Of a stretch of 64,000 bases of DNA, positions 25,981 to 39,478 are shown piece after piece. Position 1 is the first letter of the stretch. The number at the start of each line of letters is the position of its first letter. The notes under the pieces are model-generated. The model made no database searches and had not been told where the DNA came from. It worked only from the letters and a program-made list of their open reading frames with translations. Position numbers and translations under genes: made by a program. Origin of the DNA: Trichopria drosophilae (Eukaryota > Arthropoda > Insecta > Hymenoptera > Diapriidae). Location: positions 23,161,001-23,225,000 of the forward strand of contig CM059587.1 in NCBI GenBank assembly GCA_030407085.1, given 5' to 3'.

Positions 25981-26645
25981 AAGATGTTATAAAAAAACAT
26001 GGATGAAATGGTTTAATGTATTAAAAATGGCTTTAAAAATAGATCTTGAAAAAGAAGGCCCCTGAATAGCATGTAAATATTTATACGTGCAAAGTGTAAC
26101 TGACCATAACTTCGTAAATTTTTATCGATAATTTTTTTCATTTCGAACAGAATTCAGTACTCGTTAAAATAAGAGTAAGTACGTAGGGGTATTTAGATTA
26201 TTTGGTTAGGAAAAACTTGCGGACATCTCGTATGTAATTTCCGCGTTGACGACATGATTTGCAGTATTTTTATTAATATAATGAAATATACATATGTGTA
26301 CATTATAATTCAATGTGGATGTGATGCTAAAGTATTCGAAACCTCAATTTCAAAATTGTATTGACGTATTTTGCAAACGGTATTTCTATTAAAATAAAAT
26401 TAAAAATAAACAAATTAATGGAATTGGTGTTGAAAGATCGTTGTTTCTGATAATGCTCATATTGCGGTGTGGCTGACTATGTCGTGGAGCTCTCATAACT
26501 CCATCAGGCGTCGTATATTATCGGTAACAAATCGAGCCGCATGAACTCCCTAAGCAGGGTGCTTCATTTTTGACAGCTCTTTTTAAAGCCATTTTTAATA
26601 CATTAAACCTTATCATCCCATGGTTTTTCAATATTATAACTTTCT
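25981..26645. repeat. Inverted repeat, about 60-bp arms, about 535-bp spacer
   Basis: The left arm (25981-26042) around GGTTTAATGTATTAAAAATG is inverted at 26578-26645 with small gaps. It is probably the terminal repeats of a decayed non-autonomous element. I could not define target duplications. Confidence 0.65.
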
Positions 26646-27093
26646 TCATAAGTTATAATAATTTTCTGTGATTTTTTGAACATCTTGTTGATTGGCCAAA
26701 AGTGTTAAAATAAAAATGTTTCACCAAGATAATCAACGCATAGTTAAAAAAAAAATTTTCCACTTGAACGCCTGTGTAAAAATGTACAACATTTTTTAAG
26801 GGGGAGTAAAAATTTGTTCGTTGGTCATAAAAAATAAAAGTTTTTCATTAACCATCCTAGTGGTACATGTAATTCTTCAAAGAGAGTTATTTTGGTGGTG
26901 TTGACGTTATGGTTCCACTGATTCCAGGATTCCGGGAATAGTTGGCTCGTATTCTAATGGAGATCGAAGTATTTAAAAAAAACGTGTACAAATCATAAGC
27001 TCTATCCAAAACCAGTATTTTCCCATCGCTAATCTGCATGGCGTTTTGTGTTACCTTCTATTACCATTTTTCACAAAAATGAACTATTGTGAT
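26646..27093. other. Unassigned stretch
   Basis: Nothing recognised. Confidence 0.4.
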
Positions 27094-27206
27094 TACAGTA
27101 GAACCTACGTATAGTAGAGACGTCGTGATCGGCAAATTTGTTGTTACCCATGTATAGTGGACAAAAGCGGAGAAGAATTTCTGCACGTATACAGCACACA
27201 AACACA

Positions 27207-28906
27207 TATTTATTTATTTATTTAAACAGGCCAGAGGCCCTTTTTACAAAACAAAATAATCAAGCGACGGTAAAGAAAACGAAAAACATACAAAGTAAAA
27301 CAGCAGCACACTATACAAAATGTATAAAAAAAATAATCAAAGTCTTAAATTAGCATCACGTACACATAACAAAGGTACAAATTTGTGCTTTAAAGGCACT
27401 AACACACCCACACTCTCTTAGATGCGGTGGAACAATATTCCTGTTTTACAGGCGTCGCAATCGATGGACAGATAAACTAAATTCATAATTCTCAGAATTA
27501 TGTATTTCGTAAAGAATATGCGGAGTTTGGAGGTTATACAGTATCTTGCGATGATCGACAAAATAATGCAAATAAGTGGTACAGTTAAACCAATTACGAG
27601 CGATTTTAAATGCAAATATATAATCATAGAATGAATGAAGTTGCCTCAAAGGCAAAAAATTTAAATCACTCATAATTAATTCACAATTATGTTCATGAAA
27701 ACGCATTTTGTTTTATATGAAATATATCTTAATATTTTATGCTGTATCGCCTCAAGCTGGGCAAACATAGCTCGGGTAAATGGCGGCCAAATAACATACG
27801 CATATGTTAGCATAGGTATAACAAGCGTTTTATACAAGTATAAAATTGTTTCAGGCTTTTGAATATCTAACGTAACACTTTTTATAAAGCCAGCCACACG
27901 TAGGGCTCGCGCAATAATTGAATTAATGTGTCCAGAAAAAGACAGTGTTTTGTCAAAGAAGACACCTCTGATCCAACGTGGATTCAATTAAAGTCAATGG
28001 AGTATCAATTAGAACACAATCATATGTGAAATGAGATCTACCTCTATAAAAGGCAATTACATGACATTTTTTGAAGTTGAGGGGTAGATCATTTTCTTGA
28101 GACCATGTAAACAAATTATTAATGTCCATTTGCAATTTCGACGCGTCCATTGAACTTTTAATAAGGTAAAAGAGTTTAATGTCATCCGCATATGTGACAT
28201 ATTTGGCTGATCTAAAACAGATAGATCATTAATGAAAAGAATAAACAATAGAGGACTAAGATGGGAACCCTGAGGGACCCCAGATGTAATTGTAACAGGT
28301 CCAGAAATAGCTCCAGAGTTCCTCACTGACTGAGTTCCACCAACCAAATATGACCTGAGCCAAGAAAAGAGCATACCTCGTATCCCAGAGTTCCAAACCT
28401 TTTGCAGTAATAGACCATGATTAACACAATCGAAGGCTTTGGAAAAGTCGAAATAAGCCGAATCAACTTGACACTACTGCTTAAACGATGAAATTATATA
28501 GTCGCTGTATAGCGAAAGATTTGTGACTGTTGAGCACCCCGGAACAAAGCCATGCTGCTCCTCAACAATTATACGGGAAAAAAATTTCGAAAGATGTTTA
28601 GTAATAAGAACGTCAAATTATTTGGAAAAACAACTCAGTAGCGATATTGCTCGATAATTAGATATATCATGATTATTACCCGTCTTGAAGATGGGGTAAA
28701 TAAATGCGGATTTCCACCCGTTAGGAAATATACCGTAACGGAGAGATTTATTGAAGAGGAGCAGCAAGGGTTCAATTAACACATTAGCACATCGTTTTAC
28801 GAAATAAGGTGGAATCTGGTCAGGACCCGAGTTGACATTGTCAACATTGTGACATATGATTCGCACTGTGAAGAGGTGGGAGTAGGAGGCAGAGCTTCAA
28901 CTCTAC
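27207..28906 (-). pseudogene. Broken non-LTR retrotransposon (reverse transcriptase)
   Basis: A minus-strand reverse transcriptase of the jockey/CR1/I type. In order: the fingers region (GPDQIPPYFVKRC, SAFIYPIFKTG, NYRAISLLSC) at 28866-28618; motif A FDFSKAFDCVNHG; motif B SGVPQGSHLSPLLFILFIND; motif C YADD near 28190; then thumb/tail sequence with LPLNFKKCHVIAF and TLSFSGHI to about 27420. It is dead: an in-frame TAG lies just before motif A (near 28475), there is a frameshift between motifs B and C (near 28205), and another near 27970. The endonuclease and ORF1 are missing (5' truncation). The 3' end carries AAAT repeats (plus-strand TTTATTTATTTATTTA at 27209-27224), the usual tail of such elements. 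Confidence 0.9.
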
Positions 28907-28908
28907 TA

Positions 28909-29220
28909 CACTGAGAGAAATTTAAGATTACAGACATGCTAGTAGAGATAACTGCGGTGCAAAACGGGAGATGGCTGCCATTCGTAAATTAAGAAAACGG
29001 CTGCATTAGTTTGGGGCAGCAGTTGTCTTAAATACGGACAACCGGTGTTCCATTGGAAAGGGACGGCGGCCATACTACGTACAAATGAAGTGGTGGTATA
29101 ACAGTCGTCTATTATTTTGGAACAGCAGCCGTCTTAAAAGTGGCGCGATGGGTGTCTTAGGGAGTAGCACCTCTGCTGCACTATACCCATTATACCTGAT
29201 GTCCTAAACTTCTCTCAGTG
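28909..29220. mobile_element. TA-flanked MITE (CACTGAGAGAA ends)
   Basis: CACTGAGAGAAATTTAAGA on the left and its near-perfect inverse ending TTCTCTCAGTG at 29220, each bordered by TA. The interior has two related blocks (CAGCAGTTGTCTTAAA and CAGCAGCCGTCTTAAA). It encodes nothing. It lies just upstream (5') of the LINE relic, inside the pogo-like element. Confidence 0.8.
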
Positions 29221-29478
29221 TAGTTATCGGTTCGAACGCTCCACTAAAGATGGGTTCCCACGTTGCACTAGACGTAGGTCCACTACACGTAGGTTCTACT
29301 GTACTTCAAGAGGATACAAATTTTTCTCTGTATGGGGCAGATATAGGTCGGTTTCACCTAGAAATTATTAATTAAGGTCTGTCTAATATAGTCATAAATG
29401 TTTTTTGGTGTGAATGTCACAATCACCATTGTTAGGTGCAGGATGCATTAAACAATGCCTTATCAATAATTTTCGTTT

Positions 29479-30170
29479 CTAACATTCTGCAATGAAACAG
29501 TGGAGTAAAGCATACAGGACGTCTTCAATTGGTCTGATAATGGGATTGTTTTCGACCTTTAGAAAACATCCGTCGGAATAAATGGATGGACCACGTACGT
29601 TTTCCGAGATCAGAAATGCCCTACCTGATCCTCCAACTACCTCCTTCGAACGCTTTCCGGATTTTCGAGGAGAGTTTGGGCAAAAACGTCCCTTTTCAAT
29701 TAGAATCGACGAGGTATGCCCGATTTCGCCAGGGACGTCGGCAACTAATTTATCCTCTTTTACGTCGATAGGGCGCTGGGGCCAAGGGAACTTTACAGTC
29801 GGCAGTCGGCACTTTTCGATCGGAACCGCATCGAAGTGCATACCGCGGCGCGATATACATACGAATGGGCGCATCGATATGCGCGCTGTGTTTCGGAAAG
29901 CCCGGCAACTTACTAACACAAGCTCGACGACGCTTTACGGGATGTCGGTGTGCGCAGCTCGGAAAAGCGTTTCGCTGTTAAAATTTAAGCTGGACGTTCG
30001 AACGGCCGCTACGATAGCGACTCCCCTATAACTCTCTAGCCTCTGCGGTCACGGTTTCGCTTCGGTCGGCTGACATTCGAGGCTTTTCCCACCGCGAATA
30101 AATCCTAATAATCGATGCCACTGTATTTGCCTCCGAGACCCCGATTCGGTGCATGCTTATTCGTCAGATG
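29479..30170. other. GC-rich island open on both strands; gene unknown
   Basis: The segment is much richer in GC and CpG than anything within 10 kb and shows no repeats. Frames of 149 codons (plus, 29582-30031) and 146 codons (minus, 29479-29919) overlap; high GC alone can keep both open. The minus frame ends near an acceptor-like CTGTTTCATTGCAG (about 29488-29501). The plus frame begins at ATG in ATGGATGGACCACG. Neither peptide shows a domain I recognise. It could be a first exon or promoter island of a host gene, or foreign DNA. I favour host regulatory/exonic DNA. Confidence 0.4.
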
Positions 30171-33100
30171 CTTTACCTAATGCAACCGATACCCAACAGC
30201 CTCACTCTGTATCAAACATCTAAGGAACCTTGATGTATCTTCCACCAACTACGAATTTTCCCAAGGAATTTCTCATTCAACTTGTAACCAAGCAAAAATG
30301 TTTCTCAAATGTAATACTTTTGAAAATTGGAATAAAGTGAGTTATGGTTTTTGCACCAGCCATTCTGATTATGCTGCATCGTCGGAATTCTGCTTCCACG
30401 TCTCAGATGTTATATAATTTTTGTACTAGCTTTATTGAGCGATGTCCGTAAATGTGCTGGGTATTGGTGAAGAGGTTCCTCAAACACATGCAAATAGTGA
30501 TTGTTCGGGTTTATATTACACCTAAGTTATTTAATGGAGAGAGAGAGAGAGAGAGAGAGAAAGATTAGGACTTTTACTCATTTCATTGCTGGAAATTGAC
30601 TGCTACATAAAATAGGTTCAGTGCTAGTTTGCTCTATCGTGCACCGTTCTCAATATGGTAACGTTTAAATAAAAATGTTTAATAACTAAATAAAGTACTA
30701 AACTATAATAAAAATATCGGTAAAAGTGTAGAAGAACTGCCTCAACCCAAAAATGAAATATGCTAGATGTTTTCCATATATTTTAGGGCTGCTGATAACG
30801 AATATCGGAATAAAATTTGGCGCTCGGACGTATTGAAGCCGCTATCTCAAAAAACCGCTAAAAAACGTGATTTTTGTAGTTTTTTGCATTTATTTTGAAA
30901 AGTACGAGTCCGATAAAAAATGTGTCGAACAAAAAATGTAGAGCACGCAATTTTCTACAAAAAATGTTATATACATTTTCTTCCTAATATGAAAAGTAAG
31001 CTCGTAAATGAGCGACGAAAGCGAACATAATGGATTTTTTCAAAGTACGTGGGTAATTTTCTCAATGTAATTTTTATCATTCGGTTAAAACTAATATCTC
31101 TGGGAGGCAAAATCGAGATGGTAGGCATATTGTGATGGAAGTGGGTTAGGTTTTTTTTAGCGTGGGGTCTAGGGGGGGCCGCATATATATGATCAAAAAC
31201 TATGAATCGGTGTTTAGCGGGACTTCGCGAAACATATATACATGACTGGAGAATACTGCCTACTGGGGGGCCTCCTGCGGATGTATGAAATTGATAAAAA
31301 CGCTTAAATTATTTGTTGAATAAAATAATATTGGGTAATTTTGACAATCAAACACCCAAAGCGTACTAAACTTTAGTAAACCGTACACACTAATGTCGAC
31401 GGACTTTTGGACTTTTTTTCCGAGTTCCAAAATTATTAGAAGGAGAACATATTAAGAAAAAAGAAGGCAAAACGTATGCTTTCCTTTATCCCACCCGACT
31501 TCCCTTTCCCACCGCCATGTAGGTAGATAGAGAAGCGAGCAGATAATCCGACGAATCCAAGCTCGACTATTTCCTACTTCCAAAATTATTTCCACGGACT
31601 TGGTGAAAAGATATTCGAGAGGCTTTATTAGGAGTTCTGAAAATTTGATGTGAGGTCATTTCAAGGAAAGATGAAACAAATCTTAAGGACGTAATCTAAG
31701 AAAACGGTAAGATAAAATAAGATTTTCACCACGATATAATCACTCAGAGTCAATAGATTTAGTTTTATTTTCTGAATTCATTATTTCTAATTTGTTGTCC
31801 TTTACATCATATGTCAATGACGCTCTTGAATCGGATTAGTTGATTCTGCGTACTTGGACTTCACGAAGTAAATTTGCAATTTTATTCTTTTCCTTTATTC
31901 TACAACTACTCAGATTCAGCCATGGCGTAGAAGAACAATATGTGCATCACGTAATAGTCTTCGGTTCCCTTTGGAGAGCTTCAATGTCCCCTTGCTTTTC
32001 ACTATACTTAAAATAAGTTTAAAAATGTATAAAGAAACAATGTTTTCAAATACTGGAAATGAGAACTGTCTGCGTGAAAAAATGTATGGAAAATTATAGA
32101 TCACCGTTGAACTATAAATTGTAAGTATCCATTCCCATTTGGGAACCCGTGTTAGTCCAGGAGCGGGTGGACGTAACTGATTTCCACAAGGCCGACAATT
32201 TTTTTGCATATTTTTGTGGACTCTACTTCGAGGTTTATCTACTAAATATATGTAGTAGGCAAAACCGAATAGTATGGCCCCAGAAGCATTAAATTTTTTT
32301 CGTTTTCATAGATATCGTACAGCAAATTTGTATCGATTAATTTCTCGAGTAGTATTGTTTTTACTCGTGTCAATGTATTATGAATTTGTAGAACAAAAAT
32401 CAGCTTAATAGAAAAGTGTCATCCTGAAAAATATCTCGTGAAAAAAAAATGAAACCATGTAAAACATGACACCGCGTCACTACCTTGAGGCAAATTTATC
32501 ATTTTTATTGTAAACAAATTTAATAACTTATTTAATTTTTGTGAGCTCTGTGTCCTGTCACACATGACCATAATAAGTCGCCAAAAAATTGTTAGCTATG
32601 ACGAAATCAGTTACCGAAAAGTCGAAAAGCTTCTGGACTGGATCATTACCATACGGTATCGCCTTTTTTTCTGAAAACTCAAACTTTCCGCACACATTTG
32701 AAAATATAATATATAATCAGATGATTCTCGTACAAAATATGAAGTATATTTTTGCCACACACGGTGATCTAATGTAGTATTCATAAAGTTTACCATTAAC
32801 ATATAATAAGTATTAAATTCGTTATCAACGGATAATTTGTACTATTTTCACCATGGATCATTAACTGGGAATATTGCAACGCATATTAAAACGATCGGGA
32901 TTTGAACGGTAAACTAAAGTATTTTAAAGGTTTTTTAATCTGTTTTTAAACATACTGATGGTTTTAATTTTTTCTTAAAATATTGCTATCGTTTAATACA
33001 TTATCAATTAGAAATTAATGAAATCGCTTCATCCAGAGCTAAGCTGCCATGTCCCTGCGATGAGCACACATGGCTCGTCTCGTGCGAAACGTATTTTAAT

Positions 33101-36100
33101 AAGTTTTCAACGCTCTTACCAGATGGGGTTTTTACAATATTTCTCTTTCAATAGTTATACGACTCTTACCCGATCCTACAAATCCTGATTAATCTGTTTG
33201 AGTATACTACGGTCATATTGACGCATATTGATTTTTTCGAATGTTTTCTGCCTCTTTATTTTAATTTTCTAACAAAACTTATATATTTTAAAAATTACAT
33301 TTTTAAATTCACAAGAAAATTGTTCAAAACTAAATATTAAGATACACATAATTTTATACAGGTCTGTGTGCTTATATCAAACGAACACTTTAACATGCAC
33401 TACCATGAATACCTTCTATTAAAAATGAAGTCCATATTTTAAGTTTGCGAACTAACTGTAATCGTTTTGGAGGTTTTCCACGCAACTGTTTAAAATCCAA
33501 TTGTCCACATACGAATTTACATAATGATGCCAGAACAGCACTGCAATGCAGTACAAACATGAAGAACGATGAAGACTCCATTATATCCAGCTATTATTTA
33601 AACCTTTTTAAATGGTGATTTATGATATCGGTATATAAGCTGACAAATTTAATATTGACTACATCAGTGATTGCTAAATAACACCTAAATATTTGGTTAG
33701 TTTAACTACATATTAGTTCTTCCAACCGAATCATGATACTGATTGAACAACATTTAATCAATCCAACTAATATGTAGATCAATTACTGAATAGATGTGGC
33801 TGCTAGCACCTAACCCCAATCTGTAACTTTCCTATTATATTGAAGGGAATTAATTTACTCTTATTCCCCGTCGATTTACTAAATACAAATACGCTTACAT
33901 ACGAGTTTTGAACTTGAAATTTTTAAACAGGATTTGTCAAATTTTAAATATTTAAAAGAAGCTATGTATTACCAACTACGACGTGGGTTTTTTCCCACAA
34001 TGGAGGGTTTCTCCATGCACACCCGAATGGGGGTACCTCTCCAAATTACCTGTAAAATAATAATCTGTAAAGGCCCTTAATATTGGTAATAACCATACTG
34101 ATAAACTAGATACCGTTCGTGTATTTGTTATTTATTTAAAAGAAACGAATTCGGAAATGTGAAAAATTGTTTTGGATGGGGATTTTTTGGGGGAAATTAG
34201 TCGCGACACCAGTGTATTAAATGTAGAAATCGGTCGGTTTGGCGTTCGATTTGTCATGTGCGGTGTCGTCACCAGAGTTTGTTTGTTAGAATAAAAATAG
34301 TTTTTGTTTCGATTGACAAAACCGACGAGTTTTTTTCGTGATTCCGTCGTTAATAGATTTATTCTTTGGAGAATTTTAAATAAAGAAAGAACTAATGTTT
34401 AATGCTGTATCAACTTCCTATTTAATTTTGTATTTAAAAAATTGATAACAAGTTAATACGAAATGCTTTATAATTCCATGCACCACTGCTACTTAATTTT
34501 ACTCTCATTTATAATTGTATTCAATGGAGATTGTCAAGAGACTAATTATATTTACAAAATAATTAAAAAATATTTTAATTAGCACAGCAGTATTTGAAGC
34601 AAGATATCTAATCTGGACCACTACTGCCCCTTCTTAATTTAACAAAAACACTATTTTATAATAAGTTAATTCAGACAGAATCCTAAATAAAATGATAATC
34701 TCAAAAAAAAGTACCTTCAAATTTAATTTAAAGAGAATGTAGATGTTAAAGATTTTTGTTTCTGAATGAATGGGAGTACGGTATTCGGGAATAAGATCAA
34801 TGAGATTCGTTACAAAATTCAACAAAAGTATAGAAGCGTAGAGCTTTGTGTAGCGTGATAAAGTTGTGCTATTATACTGAAAGACAAAAGTAAGAGAAAA
34901 TCCATATAATAGCCGTTAAGATTGAAAGAGAATAATCACTGTTGGTATTGCGTGAAATTGAATTTTATTTCTGCAGTAAAATCACGTATCACTTTTTGTG
35001 GGTTTCTCGCTTTCAATATTCGAGTGATGAATATTAAGAGAAATACATTTTGATTAATCTGTAGTAATTTAATATACGTATATCGATATTTGTTATACTG
35101 TTCTAGTATCAACACAGTCTTCATTTATTAAAGCCAAAATTAATAATAAAATGAATCTATTAACATTGTAAAGCAGTCACAAAAGACACCCCCTTTTAGC
35201 TGAAAAGTAATTGATTCAATACCCATATAATTAACGATTAACAGTTTGTAATATAACTATAAAATTAAAAACAAGTCAGTAAACACAAAACTGTAAAAGC
35301 ACACATTAAAGAATATTTCACAAGGTTAAAAAAGCATATTTTGTGAAATTCTGTAGGTTCAGGATTTTACATTACTTTATGCCAGGAAGATAGCAGTAAT
35401 ACATTCTACCTTTTGTATCAAACCTGCTCTTAAAAATTACTTTTTTTTACATTAATTTGTATACTTAATATAGGAAAAGATATAAAAGAGCTAACATAAA
35501 GTAAACACAAAAGTGGCCAGAAGACACTCATAACGTCTATTACAAAGTTGCAGCGCTAAAAACGTTTCCAATATTCCCGAAATTTGTTACCAAACAATTA
35601 TTTTCAGGATCGATAATTACGATTCAAACTAGATTTACAAAATTTAAAGTGGAGAATCCAATATGGCAGAATAATTTTCCAAAATCGATCGAATTCTTTT
35701 GAAACTGGATACTCAGACATTTTGAGGGCACGTCTTATTAATATTCAAACTTCAAAAATATAATGGCGTATTTCCATGAAATTTCGTATTTCTGTTTCAA
35801 TCTCTGTTTTTTGGGAATAGAGATAGGTCTTCATATGAAAACCTAAAAATATAGTTTTGTACCTGAAGAATCACTGACGTTTTTTTAGAAAACCGAACTG
35901 CATAATTATTTTGTAATACACAAAAACATTTTTTTCAAGTTTAAAATATGTTACTCTTTTTCTTTTTATTTTATTATAGGATTTAACTATTTTTTTAGAA
36001 ATCCTCAAAAGCCTATCTAACAAATGTAGACCAATCTATACTAATAAATAAAAGTTGCAAAACACTTACTTCAAGCACTTGTATTGTAATAGACTATTCG

Positions 36101-36353
36101 ATGCATATTACATGTTTACAGTGTTTTACTAATTACTGTCTGTATTATTATGACATTATATATAGAATATATATACATATAATTCGTCAAAGATATCTTG
36201 AAAGTGTCGAAAAGATCTGTGACGGATATCTTATAGATATCTATAAGACATCTTTTTGATATATCGAAATAGTTATATTCGTATGAAGGGCGTAAAAGAA
36301 CTTTGCGCCCGTAGGTGGTCACCGCGCCGAAGGGGCTGGCAAAGACTACCCCT
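30171..36353. other. Long AT-rich stretch with simple repeats and repeat relics
   Basis: A (GA)n run lies at 30537-30560. 30770-31300 reads like decayed repeat DNA (poly-A/T-broken, with a GGGTCTAGGGGGGG tract). A small hairpin with arms CTACATATTAGTT / AACTAATATGTAG spans about 33707-33775. Worn modules of the TTAA family (TCGATAATTACGATTC, AATCCAATATGGC) lie at 35600-35790. Open frames such as 31916-32209 (minus) have no recognised domain. No gene supported. Confidence 0.45.
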
Positions 36354-36925
36354 GGGGGGTAGGGGGTCGAAACGTCGAAATTTGATGAAAAACAATAGGG
36401 TAATTTTTTTGCCGCGATAACCATATTCAATACTTTTTCAGACAATAGTCATAAACATTTTAAACCAGTTTTTATGGCATTATCGTTGGCTTTAGGAAGA
36501 AAATGCATACAACCTTTTTTGTAGAGAATTTCATGCTCTATCTTTTTTGTTTGAAACATTTTTTAATAAAATTTGTATTTTTCAAAATAAATGCAAAAAA
36601 CTACAAAGAAACTTAATTGGGGCTAATTTTTTTAGTAATGGACGGGTGGATCTGCCCCAAAATCTAATCAGATCTAAGTTATGCCAAGACGCGCATTTTA
36701 AAAAAAAATTATGTCGATACGCTTATCCGTTCGCGAGTTATCGCGAGACAAAAAAAAACGGGACGTACGGACGTACGTACGTACAAGATTACGGACAAAA
36801 ATTTTTTTATTGTTGATTTGGGTTCCTTAGGGTCTGAAACGTCGACATTTGATGAAAAACTATATGGTAATTTTTTTGCCCGAAGTGACCAAATTCAATA
36901 CTTCGTCCAGACTTAGTCTGGGTCG
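36354..36925. mobile_element. ACTTCGACCC-family element, copy 2
   Basis: Collinear with 14330-14812: shared blocks include GCATTATCGTTG, ACAACCTTT, AATCAGATCTAAGTT, GGGTTCCTTAGGG and the end GGTCTGGGTCGAAGT-like (CTTAGTCTGGGTCGAAGT at about 36908). The block AAACGTCGAAATTTGATGAA occurs twice, near 36370 and 36838, so the element has an internal direct repeat of about 470 bp. A mixed ACGG/ACGT microsatellite lies near 36760. The left end is unclear. Confidence 0.6.
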
Positions 36926-39176
36926 AAGTAAAACTATCCTTAGTAAAATTTCGACGACGTTCCCGCAATTCTCTTATAACCTATACTGTCTGTAGTAAAT
37001 ATTTCTATTCTATAGATTGAAATGTTAGAATAAATATAGGTCCAAATGATGCATAGAGTCGTTTTATATTTAAAAGAAAACTAATAATGATTGTTTTTAT
37101 TAATAAAATAAGTGAACTCTGTACACACGTGGTTGTTAGCATTCGCACAGTTTAAACGTGGACTCCTTTTTGGTTCATATACCGCACAACCCGAGGTTTA
37201 CAAAATAATAATCGAACAAATGCAATGGCCAAACAAAAGTTCTCATTAATTTCTTTTTAACGCAGCACACTGCCCGAAAACGTCGTATTGCGCGGCACAC
37301 CGCCTAAATCCTCGCATACGAGCTAGATAGAAGCCGAGACGCTACTGGCTGTCTTTTCGAATAACAAAAACACACAGCTACTAAAATGAAAGTGTGTATT
37401 AACATAAAACTGAGGGGTACCTTCGGAGAACTCGTCACAATAGTAAATATTGTGCTCAGTATTAATTTGAAAAATTAAGTATAAGTAAAAAACAATAGAT
37501 CACAAACAACCGTCACATAATTTTATATAAACGAATAGTGCGTGTGTGTAAAAAATTTCTTCCCTATTTACTACTTTGGAAAAGGGAACCTAAAATATTT
37601 TGTAAAACTATTATATACTTTGGCTGGCCTGTTGTCGGGGTCGAAGTTTTGAAAATGCTCATTTTCAATTTTCATACATATAAGAATCACTATATTGTTG
37701 TGTAACACATCTATCGAAGCCACTTGGGCCTAAATATGATTGGACCCCCAAATATAAATATAATTTTATAATATAATTGAAAGCTGTTAGTAAACAAACG
37801 AGTCTTATGGAATAGCCGACTCTCCACTGGGTCGAAGTTTCGGAGCGAGCGAAGCGAGCGAGGCACCACGCCAACACTAGTTTCCTGTTTCAATTTCTGC
37901 CAATACATTAACTCCCCGACCCGAGACTATATCTATAAAACACATACATATTACTAGTGAATGAGTGTTCAAAAATTAACAGCGAGTAAAAAATAACAGC
38001 AATAGTACTAACTGCTTAATTGCACAATTGTTGCATAATACAATGGGCGAGGCACAGCAACAGCTGCTTTACAGCCTGATATTTATTTATTATTAACTAG
38101 GTATACATATACAATATAATACATGTGAAAAATAGAAACATTTTTTAAATAATTCCATTGCTTATATCCTACCGTAGATTTTTCAATATCTGCTTGTACG
38201 TAGGCCTAGCTAAATTTGGTAGTTTATACTTGAAACTAAACAAACGTGGTTTCGACTTAATAAGAAGACTATATTTAGTTAAAAATTAAAATTAAGTAAT
38301 TAACAAAAAATATAACTATAGCTATAGTAACATTTAATCATTTACTTTTCCTGATTGTCGACGGTTATAATCCAAAAGAGGGATTTATTTTTTAACACTT
38401 TCCGCGTACAATTTAGGAGTTTCAAAGGAGATGGAATAATATTGTATAGTTTAATTCCAACATGTTTATACAACTTTTCGCCTACTCCTTTTATTATATC
38501 AGTACCTAGTATGATCTTATTCTTGGTTTTAGGTTTGAATAAGGGAAAATTCTACTGTTAGTTCTTCGCATGCTATATCGTTTAAGTTAGATTTGACATT
38601 GTAGATTAATTTAATGATCCTTTCTAAACTTTGTAGCAAAATTATTACGAAAATATGCGTGATACAATGTTAGCAGATTCCTAGATTTCATAATCTTTCG
38701 TAATTAATCGTAAAATGTATATGTTCCATGTTCCTTCCATTACACTCTGTAATCTAAGATAATACAAACATACTTTGTAAACTAAACCCTGCTTATTTGT
38801 TCGTCATTTATTGATAGTGAAATGTCTTTAGCAACGCTGTTTTTATAGTTTCCGTAAGTTGAAAACACTGTTTTTTTAATATTTAATGATAGCTGATTAT
38901 CGGCTAATCAATAACTAACGGTTCATCATAAGTATAAACATTAGTGTGAAATTTCACTAAACGAATAATATACAATAAATACACATATAATATGACTATA
39001 TATATAAATACAAATTTGTAATAAAATTTATTGGCAGATAAGTACTCTTAAACTTAAAATAAAAATAAGATCTGCTTTCATATGTACATAAGATAACTGC
39101 GGTTTTCATTTTGATAGAGTAGCTTATAGAATCCGTAAATTGATTATGATAAAGCACCAGTGTTTTTTAAAGATGT
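36926..39176. other. Unassigned; fragment of the ACTTCGACCC family at 37628-37665
   Basis: GTCGGGGTCGAAGTTTTG plus an adjoining 30 nt repeats, in inverse, the left edge of the element at 14171. A second GGGTCGAAG lies near 37831, followed by GAGCGAGCGAAGCGAGCGAG. Near 37250-37310 an excellent acceptor, TTTCTTTTTAACGCAG, precedes a short basic open frame (HTARKRRIARHTA then stop). It is too short to call. Confidence 0.4.
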
Positions 39177-39478
39177 ATGCCACCACAAAAATATGATTTG
39201 AACCGAGAAATGGATATTGATTTTGCAGGCTTATTTATTTTCAAAAGGAAAGTAAATAATACATTCCGGAGCTCAAGAAAAACCCAATCTTTCAGAATCG
39301 CCGAGCAGTGGCCAGTAATCCGAAAAAGGCGAACGAAACTCGATGAGTGCTTCTATTGCCGCAATTTGAACTTTGTGTATATAAACATCAATAAAAAACT
39401 ATATAATTTTTATATCATCAAATCATTTTATTCCCGATGTTTGTTTTTGTGTCAACTTATTGTTTTGTTATGTTGCAG

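Larger units (their letters stand above)
27096..29301. mobile_element. pogo-like element, split by a LINE and a second MITE
   Basis: CAGTAGAACCTACGT at 27096, after TA, is inverted as ACGTAGGTTCTACTG ending at 29301, before TA. TA duplication with CAGT-starting ends is typical of the Tc1/mariner-pogo group. Only about 110 bp on the left and 80 bp on the right belong to it. Between them lie a 5'-truncated LINE (27207-28906) and a 312-bp TA-flanked MITE (28909-29220). The order of insertion is pogo-like element first, LINE and MITE later. Confidence 0.75.

Noticed and set aside
33100..33190. Two GTAAGAG donor-like sites on the minus strand
   Set aside because: The surrounding text is repeat-like and no open exon lies upstream of either site.
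34230..34300. TGGTGTCGCGAC-like text resembling a retroelement primer-binding site
   Set aside because: No flanking long terminal repeats or gag/pol sequence were found.
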